Shown piece by piece: positions 1-5,950 of a stretch of DNA of 5,950 nucleotides; position 1 is the first letter of the stretch, and the number at the start of each line of letters is the position of its first letter. Location: positions 1 to 5,950 of the forward strand of contig CAMPCT010000137.1 in assembly GCA_946647055.1 (NCBI GenBank), in the 5' to 3' direction. Made by a program: the position numbers and the translations under genes. The notes beneath the pieces are model-generated. The model was not told where the DNA came from. It did no database searches and worked only from the letters and a program-made list of their open reading frames with translations. The DNA comes from an uncultured Atopobium sp. (lineage in GTDB: Bacteria; Actinomycetota; Coriobacteriia; Coriobacteriales; Atopobiaceae).

Positions 1-2098
1 CCACCAGCACCAGGCCACCGGTGATGGCGATGCCCTCCATGGGATCGATGCCGAAGGCAGAGAAGAGCCCCGCGTTCATGACGTGAACCGCATAGGCGGA
101 GTGAATCAGCGCAACGGCCAAGGGCACCAGGAAGTACAGCACGCTCTGCGCGCCAAGCGACCCCAGGATCATGCCCTCGTCACAGCCCAGCGAGGACAGG
201 CGCTCGTAGCGACCTACGGAGTCAGCGGTCTCGGAGAGCTGTTGGATGGCAAGGATTGCGGCGGTGGAGACGAGCAGGACGAAGCCGATGTACAGGGCGA
301 GGTAGGTGATGAGGAGCTTGAGTCCCCCTGCCTGGGTGGCCATCTCGTCGGCGGTGTAGACGCCCCAATAGGGCCAGCCACTGGCAGAGCCCGCAAAGTC
401 ACCTTCGTCAGGGGACCCTCCAGATGGATAGGCCTCCATCAGCACTTGGCCCAAGACCACGTCTCCCTCCGTGCGTTCGCAGTGGTACATGACATCCAGA
501 TAGCTCCTGACGGGCAGCGCCCCCTGCTCCCTCATGGCCTCGATCACCATGTCGGGCACGATGAGTTCCAGACCGACGTCAGCGGTGGCTCCGGTGCGCA
601 CCTCCTGGGCAAGCTTGTTCGGCGCACAGGTCAGCGGAATGCCCGCAATGGTGACGGGGGCAGCCTGCTCGCGCATGAGCCCCGCGACGGTCTCGCTGTA
701 CGCCAAGGTGTTGTTGACCAGATACTGGTCGTCTGCCAGCTGGAGGGAAGGGCTGCCGGTGAGCGCACGCACGGCATTGAATTGGCTGAGCCCCACGATG
801 TTGACGCTCGAGTTCACGAACAGGGTGGCCGAGTCCATCGAGCTCCCGTCGACCCCAGCCTCCTCCAGAACTTCTCCCCACGCCATGCCGGGTTCCTCGT
901 AGTAGTCCAACTGGGCTGAGGCCCGCACGAGGTCGTTCCATGCGGGGTTGCGCTCGGCAATGGCTGTAGCCATGTTAAAGCTCGAGGCCTGTGCTGCAGC
1001 CAGCCGGCCGGGATGATACTCCTCGTTGAACGTGACGCGGTTCTCGTAGGTGTCCGGCATCTCGTCGCGCAGGTCGGGGTCTACACTTTCGCACGGGTAG
1101 CTGACCATGGTCGCGTCGTACTGCGTGGTCTGCTCGACGTCGCCCACGAAGATGGCGCGCACGCCAAAGCCTATGGAGACCGTGGACAGGGCGAAGAACA
1201 GCATGATGCAGATGACGGAAAGCGATGCGAAGGCAGTGCCGACCTTACTGGAGACCTGGCGTGCGGTGAAGGCATGTAGTCCCTGCAGGTAGAAACCCTG
1301 AGCCCTCTGAACCAGCGCCAGCACGATGGTGGACGCGGACCAGAACAGCAGCACCGTTCCCACGACCATCAGGCAGGTGCAGGCCGCAAACTCCTCGTTC
1401 ATCTCGGCAAACTGGTTGTCCCAGAGCATCCAGTACGCAGCAGCCAAAAGACCCAGCGACACCAGCAGCCCGATGGCTCGCACCCACAAGGGCACCCCGC
1501 TCTCCCGCGTGTTGTCGCTGCGGGCTGTGAGGAGGTCCCCCAACCTGCGGCGCGAGACGAAGACGACGTTCATCACGAGCGTCGCCGCAAACAGCACCGC
1601 AAAGCAGACGAGCGTCCTCACGATGGCGCTTGCAGACACCACGAAGCTGTAGTGGGTCATGGTGGTGCCCATGAGCGCCGCGGTGGCAAAGGCCAGACCC
1701 TGCGACAGCAGCAGCCCGACACCGAGACCCACGACGAGGGAGACGAAGCCCACCACCAGCATCTCGACCAACAACACCGTGGCCATCCTCGGCGCGCTCA
1801 TGCCCAGCAGCAGGTACGTGCCAAACTCACGCTTGCGACGCTTGATGATGAAGCGGTTGGCATAGGCGACCAGAAATGCCAGGACGAACGCCACGACCAC
1901 GGAGAAGAGGCCAAGGAAGGTGGTGGTCATCTCCAGCATGCGGCCTGCGGCGTGGCTCCTGATGTCAAACAGTACGCTCTGGGACCCTATGGAGTTGAAC
2001 GCATAGAACACTGCCACGCCAAAGACGAGCGTCACGAAGTAGACGGCGTAGTCCTTGGCACTACGGCGGACGTTGCGAAGCGCCAGCTTAACGAGCAT
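1..2098 (-). CDS. bceB: BceB-type FtsX-family ABC transporter permease (3' end outside window)
   Basis: Permease subunit of a Bce-type transporter, expected to pair with the ATPase encoded just upstream to sense and remove membrane-targeting peptide antibiotics. I read this frame codon by codon from ATG at 2098 to the window edge: 699 codons, no stop. Predicted membrane segments lie near residues 17-35, 60-80, 108-131, 158-180, 205-224, 240-262 and 287-312. A soluble external domain follows (about 320-597), then segments near 597-618 and 650-670 and a last one starting near 688. Seven helices, a large loop, then three helices is the BceB topology. The FtsX-type cytoplasmic motif RRKREFGTYLLLGM (87-100) is echoed in the second half by RYERLSSLGC (630-639). 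Known BceB proteins are roughly 650 residues, so this one is somewhat long and probably lacks only a short C-terminal tail here. The start overlaps the ATPase gene by 11 bp and is preceded by a GGTGAGG-like ribosome site. The external loop has three cysteines (336, 491, 540). The substrate cannot be told from sequence. Confidence 0.93.
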   Translation of the reverse strand, partial: MLVKLALRNVRRSAKDYAVYFVTLVFGVAVFYAFNSIGSQSVLFDIRSHAAGRMLEMTTTFLGLFSVVVAFVLAFLVAYANRFIIKRRKREFGTYLLLGMSAPRMATVLLVEMLVVGFVSLVVGLGVGLLLSQGLAFATAALMGTTMTHYSFVVSASAIVRTLVCFAVLFAATLVMNVVFVSRRRLGDLLTARSDNTRESGVPLWVRAIGLLVSLGLLAAAYWMLWDNQFAEMNEEFAACTCLMVVGTVLLFWSASTIVLALVQRAQGFYLQGLHAFTARQVSSKVGTAFASLSVICIMLFFALSTVSIGFGVRAIFVGDVEQTTQYDATMVSYPCESVDPDLRDEMPDTYENRVTFNEEYHPGRLAAAQASSFNMATAIAERNPAWNDLVRASAQLDYYEEPGMAWGEVLEEAGVDGSSMDSATLFVNSSVNIVGLSQFNAVRALTGSPSLQLADDQYLVNNTLAYSETVAGLMREQAAPVTIAGIPLTCAPNKLAQEVRTGATADVGLELIVPDMVIEAMREQGALPVRSYLDVMYHCERTEGDVVLGQVLMEAYPSGGSPDEGDFAGSASGWPYWGVYTADEMATQAGGLKLLITYLALYIGFVLLVSTAAILAIQQLSETADSVGRYERLSSLGCDEGMILGSLGAQSVLYFLVPLAVALIHSAYAVHVMNAGLFSAFGIDPMEGIAITGGLVLV

Positions 2099-2894
2099 GG
2101 GAGACCTCACCCCCCAGAAGCGCCTGGACCTCCAGGATGCGCGTGTAGAGGGTCTTGTTATCGTCGGACCCACGACGTAGCTCGGAGAACAGCTGCCCGT
2201 CCTTCACGAACAGTACGCGGCTCGCATGGCTGGCGGCGAAGGGATCGTGGGTGACCATGAGGATGGTCGCACCCATGGTCTGGTTCATACCTGCGAGCGT
2301 CTCCATCATGACGGCACCGTTGCGGCTGTCCAGCGCACCCGTGGGCTCATCGGCCAGGATCAGCTTGGGATGCCCCACGATGGCGCGCGCGGCAGCCACA
2401 CGCTGGCGCTGTCCGCCCGACATCTGGGTGGGATACTTGTCCAAGACGTCCATAACGCCTAGGCGCTTCGCCACGTCGCGAGTGCGCGTTGCGATCTCGG
2501 AGCTACGAACGCCCTGGATGCTCAAGGCCAGCGCGATGTTCTCATAACCGGTCAAGGTTTCGATGAGGTTGGAGTCCTGAAAGATGAAGCCAAGGTCCTC
2601 GCGACGGAACTTGGCCAGCGCGCGACCGCGCAGGCGGGACACCTCGATGCCGTCCACGACCACCGACCCGCTCGTGGGCCGATCGATGGTGGCGATGCAG
2701 TTGAGCAGGGTGGTCTTGCCGGAACCCGACGGGCCCATGACGGCAACGAACTCGCCGCGCTCCACGGTGAGCGAGATTCCGCGCAGGGCATAGGTGGGGT
2801 TGCCCGTACCCCCAAAGACGCGCTCCAGCCGCTCGACGATGAGGGCGGCATTGGAGCGGGCCTCGTGCATGGGCGTTGCGTGCGTTTCTGCCAT
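2088..2894 (-). CDS. bceA: BceA-type ABC transporter ATP-binding protein
   Basis: Cytoplasmic ATPase that should energise the neighbouring FtsX-type permease. With the start at 2894 it is 268 aa, normal for the BceA/LolD-like (MacB-type) family. Visible motifs: Walker [10 protein letters not shown] at 54-62, Q-loop glutamine 106 (FQDSNL), signature MSGGQRQR at 158-165 (Met in place of the usual Leu), Walker B LILADEP at 178-184 with catalytic Glu183, D-loop ALDS near 187-190, and H-loop His216 (VTHDP). The frame is open upstream to an ATG at 2948, but that start has no ribosome site. The ATG at 2894 has AAAGGAG (2900-2906) at 5-nt spacing and a second AAGGAG (2907-2912), so I prefer it. The gene lies 78 bp after the kinase stop, with an operator-like dyad in between, and its TAA (2088-2090) lies inside the permease start region, implying translational coupling. 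The family assignment is secure. The bceA symbol rests on the four-gene context. Confidence 0.95.
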   Translation of the reverse strand: MAETHATPMHEARSNAALIVERLERVFGGTGNPTYALRGISLTVERGEFVAVMGPSGSGKTTLLNCIATIDRPTSGSVVVDGIEVSRLRGRALAKFRREDLGFIFQDSNLIETLTGYENIALALSIQGVRSSEIATRTRDVAKRLGVMDVLDKYPTQMSGGQRQRVAAARAIVGHPKLILADEPTGALDSRNGAVMMETLAGMNQTMGATILMVTHDPFAASHASRVLFVKDGQLFSELRRGSDDNKTLYTRILEVQALLGGEVSHAR

Positions 2895-2899
2895 GACGT

Positions 2900-2912
2900 C
2901 TCCTTTCTCCTT
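2900..2912 (-). promoter_or_regulatory. Tandem ribosome binding sites deciding the ATPase start
   Basis: On the minus strand AAGGAG (2907-2912) is followed by AAAGGAG (2900-2906), the latter 5 nt from the ATG at 2894. This is the clearest Shine-Dalgarno signal in the window. It argues for the 268-residue ATPase over a form 18 residues longer. The strong site suggests that the ATPase is translated independently of the kinase upstream. Confidence 0.75.
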
Positions 2913-2970
2913 GGATGCCCTCATCATCTGGCTGTAGGCATGCTGCATCCATCGATGTGGCTTACAACAG

Positions 2971-2988
2971 CCTTACGCCTGCGTAAGG
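2971..2988 (-). promoter_or_regulatory. Probable BceR-type operator upstream of the transporter genes
   Basis: An 18-bp dyad with perfect 8-bp arms: CCTTACGC, a 2-bp centre, then GCGTAAGG. Read as regulator half-sites it is TTACG-N4-CGTAA, close to the TnACA-N4-TGTAA form described for BceR-like regulators. It spans the last codons and TAA of the kinase gene and sits 76 bp upstream of the ATPase ATG. The same pattern recurs upstream of the regulator gene (4758-4775), with 13 of 18 positions identical in the minus orientation. A further half-site, CTTACA, lies at 2961-2966, 11 bp from the matching CTTACG, about one helical turn. I see no convincing -10 box downstream. A short hairpin in RNA is an alternative reading, but the 2-bp centre makes that unlikely. 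Confidence 0.6.
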
Positions 2989-4025
2989 TCCAATCGCTCC
3001 CTATTGTGGGACAGGGTCAGCACGATACGCGTGCCCCTTCCCACCTCGGAGAACGCCTCTATTCCCATGCCCATGGCCTCGCAGAGCCTGGCGCACAGGA
3101 AGAGGCCCATGCCGGTGGCCGACCCCTCGGCACGACCGTTCTCACCAACGAAGCCCTGGTCGAAGATGCGCGGCATGTCATTTTCGGGGATGCCTTCCCC
3201 GTCATCGGCAACCTCCAATAGGATGCTGCCACTGGTCCCCTCCCCTTGCGTTCGCGAGGTGATCCTGACGGTCTTGGCGCCGTACTTCGCCGCGTTGGAC
3301 AGCAGCTGGCCCAGCATGAAGATGAGCCAGGACTTGTCCGAGAACACGTGGTGCTCGGGAGGAACGTCAATCTGCAGTGACACACCAGACGCTATGAGCA
3401 GGTTCTGGTTGCGCTTACAAGCCTCCCTGACCACCTCTGCCAGGGACAGCTCGCGAATGGTGTAGTCGGACGAGAGGCTTTGGATACGGGCGTAGTAGAG
3501 AGCCTGCTCGACGTAGCGCTCGATGCTCTCGAGCTCCTGGCGCAGCGCTGTCGCCTCGGGTCCCCGCAGCCGGCCCAGGATGAGGCGTGAGGCTGCGATG
3601 GGGGTCTTGACCTCGTGGATCCACGTCTCGATATAGCGCTCATAGGCATCCGCCGCCAGCTCCGCCTGGTTCAGCTCACGTCCCGCGAGGTATGCAAGGG
3701 TCTCGCATGCCTCCCATGACAGGCGACCCTCCAAAAAGTGGGGCTCGTCGACGAAGGCGCTCAGGTGGCGAACGCTCTCGAGCTGTCGGATGACCTCGGC
3801 AAGACCGTCGTAATAGTCCCGCTTCCGCAGATAGTCCCAGGAAAGCGCCACACAACAGGACATGGTCACCAGCAGGCACAACAACGTGGCCCCCCACGGC
3901 GTCACGCCAAGGACAAGGGCGACGCCAAACACCGCCACGACACACAGCAACCACACACCAGCCATGGGCAGACGTTCCCGCAGGTATCGTGCGGGCGTGA
4001 AGGTGTATTGATCGCCCTGACTCAT
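2973..4025 (-). CDS. bceS: BceS-type intramembrane-sensing histidine kinase
   Basis: Membrane sensor kinase (350 aa) expected to phosphorylate the response regulator encoded just upstream. The N-terminus has two membrane helices (about 22-40 and 45-63) joined by only a few residues (VTPW), so there is essentially no external sensing domain. That is the hallmark of BceS-like kinases, which take their signal from the partner transporter. A roughly 70-residue cytoplasmic linker follows, then the phosphorylation motif WIHEVKTP with His137, N-box LLSNAAKYG (241-249, Asn244), G1 box DDGEGIP (274-280), an F-box-like region near FDQGF (288-292), and G2 box GMGLFLC (305-311). All catalytic motifs look intact. 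Its ATG overlaps the regulator TGA as ATGA (4022-4025), so the two are probably co-translated. Length agrees with the BceS family (about 330-350). The last codons overlap the operator-like dyad at 2971-2988. The symbol rests on architecture and gene order. Confidence 0.94.
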   Translation of the reverse strand: MSQGDQYTFTPARYLRERLPMAGVWLLCVVAVFGVALVLGVTPWGATLLCLLVTMSCCVALSWDYLRKRDYYDGLAEVIRQLESVRHLSAFVDEPHFLEGRLSWEACETLAYLAGRELNQAELAADAYERYIETWIHEVKTPIAASRLILGRLRGPEATALRQELESIERYVEQALYYARIQSLSSDYTIRELSLAEVVREACKRNQNLLIASGVSLQIDVPPEHHVFSDKSWLIFMLGQLLSNAAKYGAKTVRITSRTQGEGTSGSILLEVADDGEGIPENDMPRIFDQGFVGENGRAEGSATGMGLFLCARLCEAMGMGIEAFSEVGRGTRIVLTLSHNRERLDLTQA

Positions 4026-4687
4026 ACGAGGTAGCCCTGCCCGCGCTTGGTGACCAGGAAGTCGTCAGGAACGCCTAGGCTCGAGAGCGCCTTTCGCACG
4101 CGGTTCACATTCACCGTCAACGTGTTGTCGTCGATGAAGGAGTCGGTGTCCCACAACTCGCACATGAGCTCCTGGCGCGTCACGATGACGCCAGGGTTGG
4201 ACATGAGGGTGTCAAGGATGCGCTGCTCGTTGCGCGTGAGCTCTGCGCTTTTCCCCTCGTAGCCCAAACGACCCGAACCCAAGTCCAGAGACACGCCCTT
4301 GTGGGTGACGACACGCGACGGGACGCCATCCGATCGCCTCAGGAGCGCCTGGACGTGAGCGAGCAGGACTGCGGGGCGATAGGGCTTCGTGAGGTAGTCG
4401 TCCGCCCCCAAGTTCATGCTCATAACCTCGTCGAACTCCGTGTCGGACGAGGTGAGCACCAGTATGGGGACGGAACTCACCTTGCGCAGGTCGCGGCAGA
4501 TGGCATGGCCGTCGTTGCCGGGAACCCTGAGATCGACGATGGCGAGGCTGGGACGCTGCTCCATAATCCAGCGGGCAGCGTTGGGAAAGTCAAGGCAGAT
4601 GCAGCCCTCGTAACCATTGAGCTCGAGCAGGTGCGTGAGCTCATCGCGCAGTATGACGTCATCCTCGACGATGCAGATCCTCGGCAT
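4022..4687 (-). CDS. bceR: BceR-type OmpR-family response regulator
   Basis: DNA-binding response regulator that should receive phosphate from the adjacent kinase and activate the transporter genes. Numbered from the ATG at 4687 (221 aa). The receiver domain shows acidic pocket Glu8-Asp9-Asp10, phospho-acceptor Asp52 (AIVDLRVPG), Thr79 and Lys101 (TKPY). A winged-helix domain covers about 126-221, with DDNTLTVNVNRVRKAL (186-201) as the recognition-helix region and a wing ending TKRGQGYLV. This is the BceR/OmpR signature and the length fits. The start is uncertain. The frame extends upstream to an ATG at 4717 (10 more residues) and a TTG at 4756, and none has a good ribosome site. I chose 4687 because MPRICIVEDD matches the usual family N-terminus. 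The kinase gene overlaps the stop by 4 bp. A dyad at 4758-4775, shared with the transporter upstream region, suggests autoregulation. Confidence 0.93.
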   Translation of the reverse strand: MPRICIVEDDVILRDELTHLLELNGYEGCICLDFPNAARWIMEQRPSLAIVDLRVPGNDGHAICRDLRKVSSVPILVLTSSDTEFDEVMSMNLGADDYLTKPYRPAVLLAHVQALLRRSDGVPSRVVTHKGVSLDLGSGRLGYEGKSAELTRNEQRILDTLMSNPGVIVTRQELMCELWDTDSFIDDNTLTVNVNRVRKALSSLGVPDDFLVTKRGQGYLV

Positions 4688-4757
4688 GGCAGACGCTTTC
4701 GACGACGTATTGTCCATCAACGGATAGTCTACGTCAGAGCGACGCCACGAGGGCAAA

Positions 4758-4775
4758 CCTTACGCAATTGTTAGG
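4758..4775 (-). promoter_or_regulatory. Probable BceR-type operator upstream of the regulator gene
   Basis: On the plus strand the 18 bp read CCTTACGC, AA, TTGTTAGG, an imperfect dyad with 5 of 8 arm positions paired. As half-sites it is TTACG-N4-TGTTA. In the minus orientation it shares CCT, AC and the full GCGTAAGG with the perfect dyad at 2971-2988. It lies in the gap between the DUF218 gene and the regulator gene, 70 bp from the ATG at 4687. Position, geometry and repetition support a binding site for the regulator encoded next door. The imperfect left arm lowers confidence. Confidence 0.5.
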
Positions 4776-4789
4776 GGTCGAGGTGACGG

Positions 4790-5818
4790 CTACCCAAGAA
4801 GCAGGAGTAGGGTCGGGCTAACGAACAGCAGGTACCCGGCGAGCGACCAGAGGAGGAACTCCTTTGTCAGGAACACGGCGACAAACTCGCGGATGAGCGC
4901 GGACGGCCAGTAGTAGAACGCAACGTCCGCACCGATGCCCGTGCACCTCAGCCCCACCTTCTTGGCAAGCCTCAGACAACGGTAGACATGGTAGTTGCTC
5001 GAGACTAGGGCAGTCCTCTTCCCGCCATCCCTTGAGTCGATGATCTCCTTGGAGAAGGCCAGGTTCTCGCTGGTCGTGGCAGAGCGGTCCTCGAGGATGA
5101 TGTGGTCCTCCGGAATCCCATGCCCAACGAGGTATCGCCTCATCGCCTCCGCCTCGCTCACCAGCTCGTCGGCACCCTGTCCGCCACTGGGAATGATGAT
5201 GGGCTTCCGCTCGCATCGCTCGTAGATCTGGATTGCCTTGTCGACCCTGTTTGAGAGCAGTTTGGTGAGCTGCTCTCCGCCTATGAGGCCACAGCCGTGG
5301 ATGATCACGTAGTCAAAGCTCATCCGATGGGGCATGAACTGGATGAAGGCGGAGTACATGACGAAGCTCAGCACGAGGAAGCTGAAGTAGAACACCGTGA
5401 GCGAGAGGAGCAGGACCCAGAGATCCACGTTGCTCACGCTGGTGTTGCCCGCAAGGACCAGCACATAGGCGATGGCCGCAACCTCGCCGAGACCAACGAA
5501 GAGCCCCAAGCCAAGCGAGAGGCAGTGCGCGAGGCTCAGCGACTCCCGCCGAATCATCTGGATGCCGTTGACGATGAGCAGGGCAGGCACCAGCAGGAGC
5601 ACAAGCATCACGAGCAGGAAGCACACGAGCATGAACGTCGCCCCCGCGTCGCCAAGGCATCCCGCGATGAAGATCACCGTCACAAGGAGGGAGAACATAA
5701 GCAAAAAGCCGTTGCCATACTTCTGCGGCCGGAGGAGCACCGAGACTATCGTCACCAGCCAGGCGCCTACGAGCACCGGCCCAATCGACCGCATGGTCTC
5801 TAGCATCGCTTCCGTCAT
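4790..5818 (-). CDS. YdcF/SanA-type DUF218 protein with multi-pass membrane N-terminus
   Basis: Predicted envelope protein of 342 aa from ATG 5818. Hydrophobic segments near residues 13-29, 37-55, 60-85, 99-124 and 133-159 form a membrane-embedded N-terminal half. A DUF218 domain follows (about 170-316), and a final hydrophobic segment occupies 320-341. DUF218-type motifs visible are IIHGCG (172-177), SGGQG (211-215), SATTSENL (246-253) and SSNYHVYR (273-280), in the expected order. Relatives include E. coli YdcF and SanA; SanA affects vancomycin exclusion, and the biochemical role of the family is poorly defined. The frame extends to a TTG at 5830. I prefer ATG 5818 (preceded by GATGGGG), though ATG 5806 is possible. 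The preceding gene stops only 15 bp upstream, so they are probably co-transcribed. The regulator gene follows in the same direction with no clear terminator. A functional link to the Bce module is possible but not shown. Confidence 0.88.
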   Translation of the reverse strand: MTEAMLETMRSIGPVLVGAWLVTIVSVLLRPQKYGNGFLLMFSLLVTVIFIAGCLGDAGATFMLVCFLLVMLVLLLVPALLIVNGIQMIRRESLSLAHCLSLGLGLFVGLGEVAAIAYVLVLAGNTSVSNVDLWVLLLSLTVFYFSFLVLSFVMYSAFIQFMPHRMSFDYVIIHGCGLIGGEQLTKLLSNRVDKAIQIYERCERKPIIIPSGGQGADELVSEAEAMRRYLVGHGIPEDHIILEDRSATTSENLAFSKEIIDSRDGGKRTALVSSNYHVYRCLRLAKKVGLRCTGIGADVAFYYWPSALIREFVAVFLTKEFLLWSLAGYLLFVSPTLLLLLG

Positions 5819-5833
5819 AACCCCATCCAATCG

Positions 5834-5950
5834 CTAGGAAACGACCGTAATCTGGGTTGGAGTGGCATACGGCACGAAGATCATGCTGTCGTACGGGCTC
5901 GATGGCTCGCGCTTCACGCGATACGTCTGGGGCAGCACGTACATGAACGG
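5834..5950 (-). CDS. C-terminal end of an unrecognised protein (partial)
   Basis: The minus-strand frame is open from the window edge to TAG at 5834-5836, giving 38 residues with a GC-rich third-position pattern like that of the neighbouring genes. The tail reads about PQTYRVKREPSSPYDSMIF and ends TQITVVS. It has no membrane segment or motif that I recognise, so I assign no function. It stops 15 bp before the preferred start of the DUF218 gene (3 bp before the alternative TTG), which suggests a shared transcript. A chance open frame over this short distance cannot be fully excluded. Confidence 0.6.
   Translation of the reverse strand, partial: PFMYVLPQTYRVKREPSSPYDSMIFVPYATPTQITVVS

Noticed and set aside
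83..919. Long plus-strand open frame of 278 codons
   Set aside because: It lies wholly antisense to the permease frame, which has clear FtsX motifs and membrane helices. The plus-strand product is charged, low in recognisable motifs, and typical of the shadow of a GC-rich gene.
158..2098. MacB or LolCE-type transporter instead of a Bce type
   Set aside because: MacB- and LolC/E-type permeases have four helices. This one shows seven helices, a large loop and then three more, and it is preceded by a loop-less two-TM kinase gene, which together fit BceB.
1652..2254. Plus-strand open frame of 200 codons crossing the permease and ATPase junction
   Set aside because: It is antisense to two confident genes, has no ribosome site of note, and is rich in His, Gln, Asp and Arg, as expected opposite hydrophobic codons.
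2895..2948. N-terminal extension of the ATPase from ATG 2948
   Set aside because: There is no ribosome site before 2948, whereas two strong AAGGAG-type sites precede ATG 2894. The extra 18 residues are outside the usual family N-terminus.
2971..2988. Dyad as a transcription terminator after the kinase gene
   Set aside because: The perfect arms are separated by only 2 bp, too tight for a stable RNA loop, and no U-run follows in the minus direction. The recurrence upstream of the regulator gene favours a protein-binding site.
4757..4789. Terminator after the DUF218 gene
   Set aside because: Only a weak GGG/CCC pairing is visible around the stop, with no T-tract, so I do not call it.
5297..5803. 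Plus-strand frame with a His/Glu-rich, histidine-repeat-like protein
   Set aside because: It looks like a metal-binding protein, but its composition is the antisense image of the Leu, Val and Ala codons in the DUF218 membrane helices.

Overview
All five genes in this GC-rich window lie on the minus strand and read from high to low coordinates. The core is a Bce-type peptide-antibiotic sensing and detoxification module in the order response regulator, histidine kinase, ABC ATPase, FtsX-like permease. Modules of this kind (BceRS-BceAB, named from Bacillus subtilis) are typical of Gram-positive bacteria, where the transporter acts as both co-sensor and resistance pump against antimicrobials that bind lipid II-cycle intermediates. 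The GC-rich codon choice together with a Bce module suggests a high-GC Gram-positive, perhaps a Coriobacteriia member such as an Olsenella/Atopobium relative. That placement is inference only.

Layout from right to left, in the direction of transcription. At 5950-5834 is the last 38 codons of an unrecognised protein that enters from outside the window. Next comes a multi-pass membrane protein with a DUF218 (YdcF/SanA-type) domain (5818-4790). After a gap of about 100 bases come an OmpR/BceR-type response regulator (4687-4022, start uncertain) and a two-TM intramembrane-sensing histidine kinase (4025-2973), which overlap by ATGA. After a further 78 bases comes the ABC ATPase (2894-2088, about 268 aa), which overlaps by 11 bp the start of a long 10-TM permease. 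The permease starts at 2098 and runs off the left edge after 699 codons.

The most informative non-coding signal is a matched pair of 18-bp dyads. One is at 4758-4775, just upstream of the regulator gene. The other is at 2971-2988, spanning the last codons and stop of the kinase and lying just upstream of the ATPase gene. In the minus orientation they agree at 13 of 18 positions, both ending in GCGTAAGG, and both have the layout of two 5-bp half-sites around a 4-bp spacer (TTACG-N4-CGTAA in the stronger copy). This closely resembles the TnACA-N4-TGTAA type of box described for BceR regulators. The simplest reading is that the regulator binds both sites, controlling its own gene and, from a separate internal promoter, the transporter genes.

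The module as a whole is a known kind of system. What may be new is the operator variant, the placement of one operator inside the kinase 3' end, and the adjacent DUF218 membrane protein. No RNA genes, CRISPR arrays, mobile elements or convincing terminators were seen.
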